Shown piece by piece: positions 41,941 through 57,421 of a stretch of DNA of 64,000 bases; within the stretch, counting starts at the first letter, position 1; every line of letters starts with the position of its first letter. A program made the translations under genes and the position numbers. The notes under the pieces are model-generated. The model made no database searches. It was not told the origin of the DNA and saw nothing but the letters and a program-made list of their open reading frames with translations. The stretch covers positions 248,001 through 312,000 of the forward strand of contig JH720303.1 in the NCBI GenBank assembly GCA_000231825.2, in the 5' to 3' direction. Source of the DNA: Tetrahymena elliotti 4EA. Lineage: Eukaryota > Ciliophora > Oligohymenophorea > Hymenostomatida > Tetrahymenidae.

Positions 41941-43589
<1,649 letters not shown>

Positions 43590-44800
43590 AATTCAAATTA
43601 GATCAAGGTTTTAAAAATACTTGTTGATTAAATGAGAACTTTTTATTGAAATCTGATAGTATATGACTAGTATAGTTTTTCTTATTAATAACAACAAGTA
43701 ATATCTTGTTTTGATTAATTTTTTTTACCAAAATACTATACTAAATTTATGAATCAAGAATGAATGAATTGTATTCATTTTCGTTTTTCGATATTAACAT
43801 AATTCAAAATAATATATTAAAATTTAATCTAAAAACGGTATAAAAATATAGCAAATAATTAATACAGAAATATAAAATAATTTTTACTTAATAACTTTAT
43901 AATATTATAATTCAACATTCAATCAAAGTTTTTAAATGAGCATTAGTTTAAAGTAAAGTTAATTAATTTACTAAAATCAGCTTATATTAAGTTTTATTTT
44001 ACTTTTTCTAATTGATCATTTTAGATTGAACTAAGCAATCTTTAAGGAGCTATTTGAATTATGAAAATAGTTTTATTAATGATTCTCAAAGATTGTCTAA
44101 AATTTAAATAAATCAAATATTTTAAGTTTTTAAATGAAAATATTATTTTTATTAATAAGCTATTTATATAATGCCAAAATAGCATACTAAGCTTGATGAC
44201 TTTAAATCTTTTACAAATAAACAAACCTATATTTTTTTAAAAATCTTAAAGATAAGTTACAAAATTAATCATATTTACCTTGTAAAAATGGGATTTTCTG
44301 ACATATAAATTCTCAAAAAAAGATAAAACAGTCAACAAATAATCATTGTATGGATTTCTTTGGTTCAGCTTATTGAATTTATTATTTTAAAGGATTTATG
44401 GTATGCTTTGTTTTAATAAATTATCGAATTTAAAGAATTAAATTAAATAATTGATTAAATTTGATTTCGAAAATAGAATTAAAAAATACTATTTGGTTTT
44501 AAGTGAGTTAAAAATACATACTACAATTAAATCATTTAAGAATAAAAAGATTTAAAATCAATAAATTAAATTAAACTAAATTATTAAATCTCATTTACAT
44601 AGGAATAATTAAGAGAATGTATCAAGATAAGAGAATATAATCATATAACTAATTTAAGAAAAAAAATTTTTTTAAATAGGCTTTTTAAATTTTTGGGGTG
44701 TTTCTAATATGTTTTTGTGTTAGTTGATGAGTTTTGTTTGGTTTTATTTGATTTGTTTTGGTTTATTGATTGATTGGTTTGTTTGTTGGCTCTTCTTTTT
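43590..44800. other. Intergenic spacer, AT-rich
   Basis: About 1.2 kb upstream of the protease start and downstream of the Q/P-tailed gene. I see no coding frame. The stretch 44695-44800 is strikingly G/T-rich on the plus strand, just past the TGA at 44801. Confidence 0.5.
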
Positions 44801-47800
44801 TCAATAATTTTAAGGTGCTATTGGGTGATTGGATCTTGCCATTATACCTGGTGGGGGTTGATGTTATTAAAAGTTATTGGGTCCTAAATTAGGATCAAAT
44901 TAAGCAGGTTATTATTGTACATTTTAAGCAGGATTATTTATTTGTGGTTGAATTCCTCCAACTTACATATTTGGTTATTAAAGTGGAATATTCTAAGTTT
45001 GATGTTAATTCATTTATTATTACTAAATTTGTCCACTAGGAGGTACTCCTGGTAATTATTGTTACTGTTATAAATTACCACTTATATATTAATTATATTA
45101 TGGGTTTTGCATATGTGGTTATATATTTGGATGATTTTAATTACTATTTTATTGGATTAAAGAGGGTTGCTAAACTTATGAGTGAGCTATATTATGATTC
45201 TATTATAATTCTTTTTTTTGTATGTGAGGGGGAATACCAGACTATAAAGGTATTTAAGCACCATGTGGCTATATCATAGCATCTGGCTAAGGAGCTTACT
45301 AGTGGGGTGGGCGAGGAGCTACTACTAAATTTGGATTTGAATTTTATTATGGAGGAATTTAATTAATAGAGCCTGATTATGAAGTTTATCTAATTCTTAT
45401 ATCTTAAACTGGAGGCATTAAAGGTTAATTCTAAGGGTGAGGTTGCTATGAATTTTATCTTGGAATTTATTAGTTTACTACTGGAGGATTTAATGTTGGG
45501 TTTAGTAACATATGTTGCTAATAAAACTAAGGTCTTTGCATTTAACGAATTTAGGGATTTATTTATTATTATCGTAATTAATTAGCATCTATTTAATTAT
45601 TATTAATCATCTAATGAGGTAAGTATGGGCGATTCTATTACTACTATTATGGTATGTTTTCATATGGATTACCTGATTAGTTACGTTAATTAGATGGGTT
45701 AGGTGACCTTGAATGTTGAATTTAATTTTAACCTGCCATCATTTGATAATTTCGCATTTAATTTTGATTACGCATATTAGCATACTAGGGTATTGGTCTT
45801 GATTGAGGGAGAGTTAATATACTTATCTGAGGAAAATATTTTTCTTTAACCACATTATCTAGCTCTGGAGTTTTTTTCAAATCAGAATCATCTATATTCA
45901 TCTACTTTTAAATTTCATGTTTATAATACTGAGTATCATCTGTATACATCATTTGAGTTCTTTCATGGATACCTTCAAGAGTATCCTATAGGAACAATTC
46001 TATTAATTGAAGAACCCATGTTTCAAATTTATTCTCTTTGAGTACTTTTATTGAAAATAAACAACATAATAAGTAAAAAGTTACTCTCAAAAATGTTAAA
46101 TATTACTGTGGTAAATTGACCAATTCAAAATGATTGATTTAAAAAGTTTAAAGAAATACCTCAAAAAAATTGATTTTCTTCTTTTTTAATTTAGTAAAAA
46201 AAAAGAAATTACCTTTGAAATGCTGGGTGATATGACTTTCTGATGGAGGTTCAAGAGAATCTTTAACAATAATATTATCAAATTTAATATCAAAAGGAAT
46301 TTCAGGATCTACTTTAATTTCTATTTAAAATTCTTTCTATTATTTAATTGCTTTTATTGAAGTAGAAATTTTTAAACTGAAAATGTAGGATCGACTATTC
46401 ATTTTTGTTGAGACTAAATTTCTTTAAAAGGACATAAATTTAAAAGACGTTTTAAGTAAAGAGTTTTTGATGACACTACTTATCATGATAGAGTTGAGCA
46501 GATCTATTTAAAAAGAATTATTTTTTAATATTTATTGAAGAAGATAAATAAATTACTTAGTAATAGCTACTTTGAATAATAATTGAAATCTTGGAGAATA
46601 TTTAACTTTAATTTATTTATTAATAAAATAGTTAATAAAGACAAAGGTTTAAATGCTAGAATGAATTACCAAATATTCATTATCTTCTTTAGAAAGTTGA
46701 TGCTGAATTTTATGATGGGTTATATATATGTGGAATTAAATTTAATTTTTCTTAATTATTGGTACTAAAAGTAGGTATTCAACTGGCTTTGCCTCTATTT
46801 TGAAATATTTGAAAGAATTTAGTTTTTTATTTCAAAAAAAATTATTACTAATTATTGATTTTGTCACTTTTTCTAGATAGTCATTTTCTAAAGATCTTAA
46901 GCAGATAATAAAGGGAACCCTTGACTTTTTTTTGTTGAGAATTTGAATAATTTCGAGCAAAAATATCTTTAAATTAAATTTTGATTGTTCTTCTTTGACA
47001 TTTTATAATAGTTTTGGATAACGTAAGTTTTCGTTACTTTGAGAAATTTTTGTTATTTAATTTTATGATAAGTCGTGATACATTTTTGTAAAAAATAATA
47101 GCTATCTTTTGTATTAAGGTAATGGAGAAAAGCTTTCTGCTGATCCCCATTCATTGTCAACAGTTTTATATGATGGATATTCGTTGTCTTTGTTACTTGC
47201 AAAAAATAACTGCATAAATTAGACAGCTTAATACTCCTAAATTTTTTTAAGACAAAATCTTGGATTAAACACTATGTGAGGAGACAAACTGAATAGATGA
47301 TATTTTTATTGTTTAGCTTTTTTAGCATCAATTTATTATTCTAGAGAATTGTCTGCCAAATATTAATAGCTTTATTCTTAAAAAATATATGAGATATCCA
47401 ACTTAATAATAACAATTTATCTTTACCTTCTAAGCTAAAGGAAGAACTTTAATTTTGATTTTCACCATTTGTTACAGAAAATATTACATTTTCATTTATT
47501 TTATTTGGATCAGCATCTTCTAGTTTTAAAAAGGGACTAAATTTAGTCTTTAAGTAAGGCTGCTTGAGCTACATATCATCTTATTAAATATTATTTTATG
47601 CAGGTATATTAAAAGATTAATAGCCATTTTTTATGCTTTCAAACTCGGTAAAATTCAAATCACTCCATATATCAATAATATCAATAGGAGATCTGAAAAA
47701 ATTTAAAGGGTACTTTAATTTTGCATTTTATGAAAGTTCTATTGTTTTTTAAATTTGTTGTTGCTGCTCAGTTAGGCTTAAAGGATTAAATGAACTCATA

Positions 47801-49097
47801 ATTAATTCATGATCAAGTAGCCTTTTATAATCTCTTTCTATATCTTAAATTTACTCTTTTCTTCTTATAAATTAATAGCTTGAAAAAGACATTTTCCTTT
47901 CATTCCCATAGACAAAATTCTTAAGAGTAAATTCCTTCTATAATCTATTAATTTTTTCTTAAAGTGTTTAATAACTATTACTTTTATGGTCTCTTTCAAC
48001 TCTTTCAATAAATTGACTATACTGGTTAGAATTAAATACTACATACTCGTAATGTAGAGATATATATTACTATGAGCTTTAATTTCTTAGTTTAACTAAA
48101 TTCTATTAATATGTCATGAGACACTATATTTTTAAACTTAATCTTTAAATCTACTAATTATTTTCTTCAACTTGACTTAAATAAACATCTAAAATTTCTT
48201 GCTTGCCTTATTGAATCAGCTATAAATACTATTTGATTATAAAAAATTTCTATAAGATTTTGCTAAATATTTTAAAAAGGAATTCAATAATCTATCAACA
48301 TTTATTTAAATGTAAAAGATATTGAATAGCAATGTAAATTACTTTATTTTCTAATTATTTAAGAATCTATGCAGAAAACTTAGCTCTAATTAGATAATCT
48401 AAATAGCACAAGTAATAGTTTTCATAATTATTTTTATAATTGGAGTAAATCAATGGTTCTATCTCTTAAAGAAAAACATGGGTCACCTCATTAATTATCT
48501 ATTACTTTATTTAATATAGATGTGATGAGGCTCTTTGCAATTATCAACTAAAAAATAATATACATAATTGAATTGAATTTCTGATAGGTAACCACTCTTC
48601 TTGAGCTAAATCCCATTGTTAACTAATGTGAGTAAGTTAATTTTATCATCTTCATAAGATTTTAGCTCTACTCTGATATTATAAATATCTGAGGAGTACA
48701 CTATTTACTAATTGTTCCTATGATAAATATTATTTATTAGACAGTTAATATATTATTTATAAAATTTAAGCTATTCTTCAGCTGCAAATAACTAGTAATT
48801 TAATTCATAATTACATTTTCACTTTTGTATAGTCAGGTAATTTCAAAGATAACAATTTTTTTCTTAATAAATGGTCTTAATTATTTTCTAATTTATAAAA
48901 TAATATTATTCAATAAACTTCGTCTTTTAGTACTTGAACTAATAATAAAAGCATATATTTTTTATTATGCAAGATAATTTAATTTTATTAATCAGTTTAC
49001 TATGTGGCTGCTCATATTCTTGCCCTGTTGTAAGCGGGTAATCCCTTCTTGCTATGCAAAGATTTGCTACCTCTAAATTTATGCTAATGAATAACAT
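44801..49097 (-). CDS. Large protein with coiled coil, beta-rich segment and long Gln/Asn/Pro-rich tail (unknown function)
   Basis: The minus-strand multi-exon gene runs from ATG 49097 (MLFISINLEVANLCIARRDY) to TGA 44801-44803. In-phase junctions were traced at 49.0-48.8, 48.5, 47.4, 46.8, 46.6 and 46.2-46.0 kb. Not every intron was pinned. Order: helical N-terminus (LFAAEEQLKFYKQYINCL), a coiled coil around 48.0 kb (FIERVERDHKS, QEKINRLQKEFT), FNPLSLTEQQQQIQKT, a beta/helical region at 47.1-46.2 kb (PVEYLLLVPIIKKNQIQFHI, IEIKVDPEIPFDIKFDNIIV), the helix WVLQLIELFLQDTLEGIHER, then about 350 residues dominated by Gln, Asn and Pro, ending NHPIAPQNY. The tail resembles prion-like or transcription-factor activation segments. 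I do not recognise the family. Confidence 0.7.
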
Positions 49098-50176
49098 TTT
49101 TAAAAATTATTTTAGTAAGTCTATGAACTGATTAAACTTTTTTTTAATTTTACACTGGCGATCTTAATTATTAGACTCTGTCTGATACATCTTAGTAATT
49201 TTACTGCTACTGAGAATTTTATGAGTTCCTCTAAGGATTGCTAAACAATAGTGACTAACTAAAAAAGGAAAGTAAATCGCTATTCTATTTTAAGAAAATA
49301 TTTAAGCTTTTTAGAATAAAATTATTTTTCAATAATCTGCTATTCCTCAATCATGAATGCATATTCAATGAATCAGCGAATGATAATATTTTTATCTGCA
49401 ATGAGATTATCTCAATCTGCTTTTGAAATAAATAGCGCAAAAAACAGTAGATAAAATATTATTTACATTTCTCTAATTTCCTCGATATTGCATTATCGTC
49501 CTTTATTAAAAAACACTATTATAAATGCTCACTAAAGTTTAATTCTAAAAATACTCCTAATTTATATTGTGTATTTATTATTATTAAGCAATTATCCTAA
49601 AAAATTTCTATCTAAATTCTTTACTTTGAATTTAATTGGATTACTTTTTTATGTAATATATCTATCTATCTATCCGTCTTACCAATTTTCTTTTAAAAAG
49701 AAAGAAAATTAGAAAAGAAGACAAATCTTATTTTAACATCAAATAAAAATAAAAACCGAGCGGCATTTTTGAATCCTTTTTACATTTTAATTATGATAAT
49801 AATAAAATGCGCAAAGATTCATTTCAAAAAGGATATGTTTTACAAATATATCAAGAAGCTATCCTTCACTTCTTTACAAAAATATTTTAGTTAAAATGTT
49901 TTTCATTAAAAATACTTGAAAATTACTCATTGTAAAATTAGAAAAACAATAAAAATACCATGCAAACGATAAAATAAATATTTAGCTAAACTTAAAGATT
50001 TGATAAGTTTAAAGCAATTTATTTTTAAAGTTAATTAACAGATAAAAGACAACATTTCTTTTAATTAAACTATCCATTGGATATATGAAAATATTGAAAT
50101 TACATAAATGTTTTTAATATAAAATAAATGAAAAATAAAGTATTTAACCTATTTTCACTAGTTTTTCTCTTCATGC
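49098..50176. other. Spacer between the two Q/N/P-tailed genes
   Basis: About 1.1 kb, strongly AT-rich. It contains a short TCTA run at 49661-49674 and otherwise nothing I can assign. Confidence 0.5.
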
Positions 50177-53100
50177 TCAATTAGGTCTGCTACCATTTGG
50201 TTAATAGCCTTGCTAATATAATTAAGAGTTATACTGAGGATTTAATGCTCCATTCACATGTTAAGAATTGTTTCCTACTGTCTATGGTGCACCTCCTCCT
50301 CCTTATTAGTTAATATTTTATACTTGGTTATTGTTATTATTATTGTAGTTACTGTTACCATTATATGGCTGATTCTAGTAAGGTTAAGAATTACGTTAAC
50401 CAGATGATCCTCCTTATGAATTATATGCACTATGTACTGCTCCATTTTATTAAACTGTTGTCCCTGGCTATGAAGGCTAGTGAGGATTTAAATTACCATT
50501 GTGACCATATGGATGTTATCCATTTGGATTAGGCTAACTATTTGGTTAATTTCCTTGTATATTTGGCTATGCAGGCCCAGCATTATTTTAATATGCATTA
50601 TTTGGGTATTAATTAGGTCTTGGTTAGCTTTAGTGGATTAATCCATTCTACTATCCATTACCTTGATGCTATATATTTTGATTACTTCCTCCATTTGGTT
50701 ATTAATTTGAATGATTAGACATCGTTTCTGGTCTAATAGCCAATTAATGGTGAGAAATATACCATCCATCACTTTATATTTTTAATTTAAATAATTCTCT
50801 AATTAACTTAGTTTTTTCATCACTCAAGTAATAATATTTTTAGTAAATATCTTTTAAACATTTTTTCACATTTTAGCTGAGATATAAAAAGAAGCTCTAG
50901 TAGAATAAAGAGAAACTTACATTTCTTTATATTTCTTTTAATTAATTTTTTTTAAAAATATTTTAATAAAAGGAATTTAATTAATTTATTAAATAAACTA
51001 AATGTGCTGCCTGTTTAGCTAGAATAAAATAAATAAATAAATTACCCTCTATTCTGGATTGACTAGGAAGTTCACCAAAATAATAAGAAAAATTAACATC
51101 AAAGTTATTGGTTATTAAAATTTCTATTTTCTTATCAGAATTAAGCTCACCTTTCAATCTACAATCAATAGTTATTGAACTATAATCCTTTGATGCTTCT
51201 TGACTAATGGACCTAAACTAAGAAAAGAATATACACTTTTAGACAGCCTGAGCTATGTAGATTGTGTTAACAAAATCTTTTATTTTATTGTAATAATTAT
51301 GCAAACAAACAAACAAATTAATTTTTTATATAAAATATTACTCTAAATGATAGTTTCTTTTCTTTGCAAATCTTGAATCAACTCATCCTTTTTTTAGATA
51401 ATTGTTTGTTTGTTTGATTATTTTTTTGTTAAATAATATTTTTTACTAATTATTGTTCTTTTTATGAATCTAGCTCAATAATATCTTCATTTAGACTATT
51501 AAAAATTAAGAAATGCTATTTGTCTGTGAGATAAGGTATTATTATTTAGTAAATATCAGTATCATTTCTATTGTCAAATCCATTACCTTTTAGAGAAAAA
51601 ATGAAATAAACATTAGTTTAAAAAGTAAATTCAGATTACAAGTAACTCTAACACAGATGAGAACTTAATAAATTATGTTTTTAATAAGAGGATGACTTTA
51701 GAGCTTAAAGACAGCTTGTGTTAAATCCCTGTTTTATTCTTTATTTTTCTTGATTTCTCTGATATCCTATTCATATAATTATCTTTTTTATCTAATCAGT
51801 AAAATCAAATTGCTTGTTTGCTATTCATAGTGACTCTCTAAATGCATAGAATTTTCATCATGAAGACTCTGACTTAATTTGTAGTCTGAAATGAAAAATT
51901 ACTATAGCATGATTACTCTGTATTATTGAAGTATTATTTCTAAATCTATTTTATCTCCAATCACAACTTATAGGTAGCTAAAGGTGTCAGAGTTAGAATT
52001 ATTTTCTACCTGTTCAAACTAATTAACTACTATAAAAATTTTAATTAAAACAATTTAAAGAAAATTTTAATCTACTTTCTTTGGGTTTGTGAATTAAAAA
52101 GAGAGAATCAACCTAATTTTAGTTTTAATCTTCTAAATTTATAAAAGGCTTTAAAAGAGAAGAATCTATTTAACTGAGAGTAATATTGGACTTAATATAA
52201 ATAGTATCAAATGGAGTTAAAGAGAAACTTTGCTTAGGCAATAAATCATTTTTTAAAGCTTCCTAGATAATTAGATATTTAAAATTGATTTTCTCTTTAA
52301 TAAGCTTGCTTGGCTTATAATTTTGTATTTATTCAATAGTTTCTTTTTATTCTTTTTGAGAAAGAGACCTGATTTAACGATAGAAATTAACTTTCTCTTC
52401 TGATAGAATAAATTAATAAAATGTGTTATGATCATAAGAAATGTGTTCTATATAAATTGTTGTCTAGGTTATTTTATTTTCGAATTTATTTTTAAGCTAA
52501 TTTTCTTACTTTAAGACCTATTAAAGCATGGCTGTTTGAGGTTAGAAGCGAATCAAAACAGAATTGAATTTTAAATTCTATTTAGTATTAGAAGTTTTTT
52601 GCAAATAAACAACCTCAGGACCAAATTTTTTCTGTAAATATTCCCTATTTTGCTTCGACAGGATTTCTAAAACTTAATCTGAGAACAAGGTTTTAATTTT
52701 CTAATCAATATAACAAAATATATAGGAGACCATAATTTAATATTTATTGCAAAGTATCTGATAATTGTATTCTTCTTCAAAATCCTTATCCTCAATAGAA
52801 CCATTATTTGGTTAATTGAAATTATTTTCATTCTCTTATTTTATCAATTGAGGCTATTTTTCTTCTTGTTTAGCTTTTGAGTACATAGTAGGATCTTATG
52901 AGAAATAATCAGATTTTACTTAATACTATGATGGCTATTGAGAATTATATTCTATTTTTAAATTATATGATGAGTTATCTTATTTAGCATCTATTTCTTC
53001 AATTTTAGAATTATTGTCCAATTATTCTTTCTTCTCCTCAAATAATTTTTAATTCTTCTTTCTTTCTTTAGTCTATGTTAAAATCTATTTCCTCATTAGT

Positions 53101-54248
53101 TTAATTTATTTATTTAATTCATCAAGAGCTGTTTAAATATCTTTTTTGCTTTTTTCATCCTAGTTAATTTAAATTTATAATTCAAAAGTAATAAATTATT
53201 TTCAGAGTTGTTTAAATTTACTTTAAGGAAATTTTAAAGATAAGTTAATCCATTATCAGATATCTAAATATCTTTGGTTCTAGGAATTTTCCAATAAAAA
53301 GCTTCAGTCTCTTAATCATAAGCTAAATCATAGTTTATTTAGTATATATCTGTTTTCACTACACATTTATCATCTTTAAGTCTACAATTTATCATTTTAA
53401 AAAATTCATTATGTTATATTTATCTAACAAATTAATAAAGCTACTTTATTTTATCTACTTTAGGTGGCTTCTTCATGTTTAAAAGTTATTTTCTCATTAT
53501 ATGCCTTTTTTCTTATTATTTAGTTTTGTCTATATAAATTTTCAAAAATATAAATCAATAAAAGATATCCTTTCAACTGAAAACAAAACAAATTACAATC
53601 CATCACTATATTTTGATTATCTAAACATTCCATTTTTATTTACCCTCCTCTTCCATACATTAAATTAATGCTTTCCATGTTAACCCATGGGCGATTTACA
53701 AATTCATTATATTATTTATACAACTTTTCAACACTATTCTAACTATCCTATTGATGAGCATAAATTTATCTCTCTATATCCTGTTAAGATAAAATGAAAG
53801 ATTAAATTTAAGTGCTTTAGATAACATAAAAATGAATCTGTTATTTTAATGCCTCTTGACTTAAATATTTAACTAAATAAAGTGCAAATGAATAAATCAC
53901 ATACTGTCATCTTTTGTTCTTCAGATTAATCTTATTGTAAGTATGAAACAATATTTGTTAATCTATCGAAAAGTTGATCAAATTCATTAAACTTTAGCAG
54001 AACAGTATCACATCTTTTTGTCATAAAAAGACCATGAATGAGTTTGTTTTAGTGTTGCAAAAATATTTCATTAAATAAAGATAAAGTTAGTCTTTGTTGA
54101 ATGAAGAATTTGAATTAAATAATATGTAAATATACAAATCTTTTGCTTAAGTATTGTCATGAACATTTTGCTAAGTCGGGAGTTCATTTAGAGTATGTGC
54201 AACTATTTTAGAACTAACATTATAAAGTTCATAACCAATTTTATCCAT
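50177..54248 (-). CDS. Large coiled-coil protein with Asn/Gln/Gly/Pro-rich tail (unknown function)
   Basis: The minus-strand multi-exon gene runs from ATG 54248 (MDKIGYELYNVSSKIVAHTL) to TGA 50177-50179. Several exons were traced. The N-terminus has LLTLSLFNEIFLQHQNKLIH (spliced across about 44 nt), FDQLFDRLTNIVSYLQQDQ, and NRPWVNMESINLMYGRGG near 53.7 kb. YDQETEAFYWKIPRTKDIQ lies at 53.3 kb. A Lys/Glu coiled coil (IQTALDELNKQIKLMRKQ) is at 53.1 kb, and LQKKFGPEVVYLQKTSNTK at 52.6 kb. A beta segment follows (IEILITNNFDVNFSYYFGEL, 51.1 kb), then a helix at 50.8 kb, then about 190 residues of Asn/Gln/Gly/Pro. Not all introns were resolved, notably around 53.4 and 51.5-52.0 kb. It has the same orientation and tail type as the preceding gene, but I see no clear sequence match between their ordered parts. 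Confidence 0.68.
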
Positions 54249-54664
54249 TTGCTTGAACTAATCTATTCAAAATGAAGTCTAAAACTATGATTTTATGTAA
54301 AAAAAGTACTCTTTAAACAACTTTTCTTCTAGAAATTAAAATATTAAAAAATTGATGATAACTTATTATTATTATTATTATGATTTTGATTTTTTTGAAT
54401 CTGTAAAATTTAACAAGATAAAAAATTAATTAATAGAATGCATATAAGTCTAATATCAAAATTAACAAGATATTTATTTATTTTAATTCTTTTATTTATT
54501 ATTTTTTTACAATTTGATTTTACATCACTTATTCATAGATTTTATATTTATATTTATTTTAAGTTAATTTGCTCTATCCCTCCAACCTTTCCTCCTTCTA
54601 TTCATTCAACTATCCTTACTTCAACCCAGTTTTATTGTTTTGAACAACATTTAAACTACAATAT

Positions 54665-55386
54665 TTGAAAGTGGGCAATGAACTAAATTAATAGCTGCAT
54701 TATAATGAAGTTGACAAAATAAATTATTAGATAGGTGTAGATTAGAGAATTTAAAATTTAGTAGCAGATCATAATAAATAGCAATATTAATAATTTAGAG
54801 TAAAATATAAATTAAAGAGAATTAGAGTTGAATTATTAAAATTATAAAACTTGAATAATTAAATCAATAATTAGATAAAATAAAAAATAGATAGTCTAAT
54901 CAAATCAATAAAAATAAATAATATCTACTTACTTTAGCTGAAGAAAATTAAATATTATATAATTTAATGAATAATCACTCCAGAGATTTTATTGATGAAG
55001 TAGAATCACATTACAATTAAGTTATTTTAATTTGAGAGTTACAATCCAAACCAAATAATATTAATCCAAAAATTAAGACAGTAAAGAAATTAAGAAGAAG
55101 AAAAAATATTAGAATTTATATTGAAATTGAAGTATAAAATTCAAGAGGTAAAAAAGTTGTTATTTTTGCACACAAATTTTTTTACTTAGAACATTCAATA
55201 AGTAATATCACTTTTTTAAACATGAATGAAAGAAGCCTATAAATTATTACTGCTAATTAAGATAGACCCTACTTTATTACACATAATTATAACACAAAAA
55301 CTACCCCAGATGTAAAAAATCAGAAGTAAAGAAATTTTTTAATTTAAAACTATTAATTAATGTAGCAAATATAAATCAAATATTGA
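54665..55386 (+). CDS. Small coiled-coil protein, unknown (5' end uncertain)
   Basis: The plus-strand frames look coding in three blocks. The first, about 54680-54920, is Gln/Asn/Lys-rich and helical (YQIGVDQRIQNLVADHNK). The second, about 54938-55014, reads NLMNNHSRDFIDEVESHYNQ. The third, about 55077-55386, is KLRRRKNIRIYIEIEVQ, KKVVIFAHKFFYLEHSISN and so on, ending at TGA 55384. Block 2 joins block 3 in phase 0 with a 62-nt GT..AG intron. No convincing ATG is seen in the frame of block 1, so the start may lie in an undetected upstream exon. No family is recognised. Confidence 0.5.
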
Positions 55387-55504
55387 AATTTAAGTAGATT
55401 TATCTTAATTTATTAATTGATGACTAATAATATCTTAAAAATAGACTGAATATAAAATTTTATGAATATTAATTTGAAATTTGTTAAACATAAAGTAAAA
55501 AATT

Positions 55505-55811
55505 TCATTTAAAGGAGTATTTTTATTTATTTTAATTATTTTCCTCAAGGAAGACACTTATTACGTTTGCATAAAGCTTTGGGTCTTAAGGGATTACATT
55601 TTGTGCATTCTAAATCACATCATCATAAATCTATTAACTAATTATATGGGTTGAAAAAGTTTTAATTTCTTCTTTTAAATACTTTTTTTTGCAAATATTT
55701 TTTCATAGCGAAATAAAAAACATGAGATTATCTCACACAAAAGCAAAAAACCAAAATTATTATTATAAAAGCTTACATCAAATCAAGAAAAGGAGCTTAT
55801 TTATAACTCAT
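55505..55811 (-). CDS. Small protein, unknown (gene model tentative)
   Basis: The final exon, about 55679-55505, is convincing by composition: TFSTHIISQQIYDDVIQNAQ, then IPQDPKLYANVISVFLEEN, ending KQKYSFK before TGA 55505-55507. An in-frame TGA lies just upstream, so a splice acceptor near 55680 is expected. A plausible first exon starts at ATG 55811 (MSYKQAPFLDL) with a good GTAAGC donor, but its phase does not match the acceptors I can see. The true 5' exon may therefore be elsewhere. Function unknown. Confidence 0.4.
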
Positions 55812-56455
55812 TTTGGTTGTTTTCTAAATTTTTACAGATTTTCATTTCTAAATAAAAAAGTAACAAACATAAAAGTAATAAATAAGAAGTTTAAAATAAT
55901 TTCTTATATAGTCGCTTACTTATGTACCTTATTTTGATTTCTGATTCATTCTCAATAACATGCAAATAATGTTTACAAACAAGAATTACTTCAAAAAGAA
56001 GAAAAATGAAGACATAACAAATTTTTTTGTAATTCATAATAACCAGTAATAATGTTTCAATACCAAAAAACCTGAAACTCAAAAAAAAAACAAAGCCTTA
56101 AAATTAAATTTTCAAACATATAAACTAAATATCTAGTATTACTAATAATATAGTTCCTAACATGCCTAATTATTACTAAAGTGTGGAAGTTTAAAAGGTG
56201 TATAAATTTTTAGAAAAGAGAAAAAAATAATCATTAGAAACTTTATTTTAATCTTACTAAAATTTTAGCTAATTTGATCTATTTAGAAATTTATTCTCAA
56301 TCAATTTTCATTTTTGATTTATTAAAATTTTTCATATTTTTAATCAAATCTGATGAAATTAATACAAAAATAAGATATCAACATTCATATGTAACATAAT
56401 AATATTAAATATTAATTATAATTTTTTAAAAAAATTTAATTTATCATTTTTGCTC

Positions 56456-57421
56456 TCACAAATTACTGTTTTAAGGGATATCTGTAATATTAGAATTCTT
56501 CATGGCTCTTAAAGTTTCCATTATTTAAGTAGGATCTCTTTAAAATATCTCCTAAAGATTTTAAGTGCGGCATCTCATAAAAACATTTGTTTAAAGTTCT
56601 TTTTAAAGAGTAGAAGGTATAGTTTACATCCCATTTGAGGTCATTTGTAGCACTTCTTGATACCATTATTATAACTATTCATTACTTTTTTCTACTGAAG
56701 ATGACCATTCTAAATTTGATTTTGTATACTCATGTCCACAAAATATTTTGACATTTTTATTTTATATTTAGGAAATTTTGTCCATATTTGAAAGCATCTA
56801 ACCTGCATTTCCTTCAAAGAATCTTCCACAGCCACCTATAAAAAGAGTGTCACCAGTAAATAGACATTCATCAACAGTGTATAAATTATATCCTTATACT
56901 TCCTCTCTTTCAAAATTAGCAGATTCTTAAGTAGAAATTGATTTATTACGAGGTTTAAAATGGTAAAGAACATGACCTGTTGTATGACAAGGAACATATA
57001 GATAATCAATCATAAATTCTCCTTCAATACTATCTTAATTTTTAGTCTCTTAATCATCTGGATTATTAAAAACTGAATGGGTTAAAGTAGGAATATGACT
57101 TCCATCTATTTTTGATGCTATTACTCTATAATCTTCCATGAGTTTTGCATTTTACTTCAATAAATCTACTAATTACTATGGATTCCCTATGTGATCCCAA
57201 TGTTTATGGGTGTAAAGTATGCGTGAAACTTGTAAATCTGGAAATACATCTAAAAATTGTATTATTTTTTAAGAATCAGCTGGATCAACAAGATAACAAG
57301 GAATTTTTTACTTGGCATCACTCTATTTATCTGCAAAATGTTTAGAAGAAAAGAGTGCATATGAATAATTATCATTGAAGAGAGGAATAGAAATAACTTT
57401 GAACAACTAATTTGATATCAT
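56456..57421 (-). CDS. Glyoxalase II (hydroxyacylglutathione hydrolase)
   Basis: A single exon, 966 nt, 321 aa. It hydrolyses S-lactoylglutathione to lactate and glutathione, the second step of methylglyoxal detoxification. The metallo-beta-lactamase fold is clear. The N-terminus is [18 protein letters not shown], and the metal motif is THKHWDH. These are followed by [12 protein letters not shown] (third metal His), [19 protein letters not shown] (bridging Asp and Arg/Phe of the glutathione site) and [14 protein letters not shown] (last His). The C-terminal HAGH domain is present ([20 protein letters not shown]). All metal ligands of the family are retained. There is no obvious presequence, so a cytosolic location is likely. 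It has no intron, unlike most neighbours. Ten or more TAA/TAG codons are read as Gln. Confidence 0.95.

Noticed and set aside
51301..51417. AAACAAACAAAC and GTTTGTTTGTTT as an inverted-repeat mobile element end
   Set aside because: The two runs are low-complexity, within a probable intron of the Asn/Gln-tailed gene, with no transposase or target duplication nearby.
54438..54668. Plus-strand 76-residue hydrophobic frame
   Set aside because: It is T-rich, lies in AT-rich DNA and is open only because TGA is rare. No splice links it convincingly to the downstream exons.
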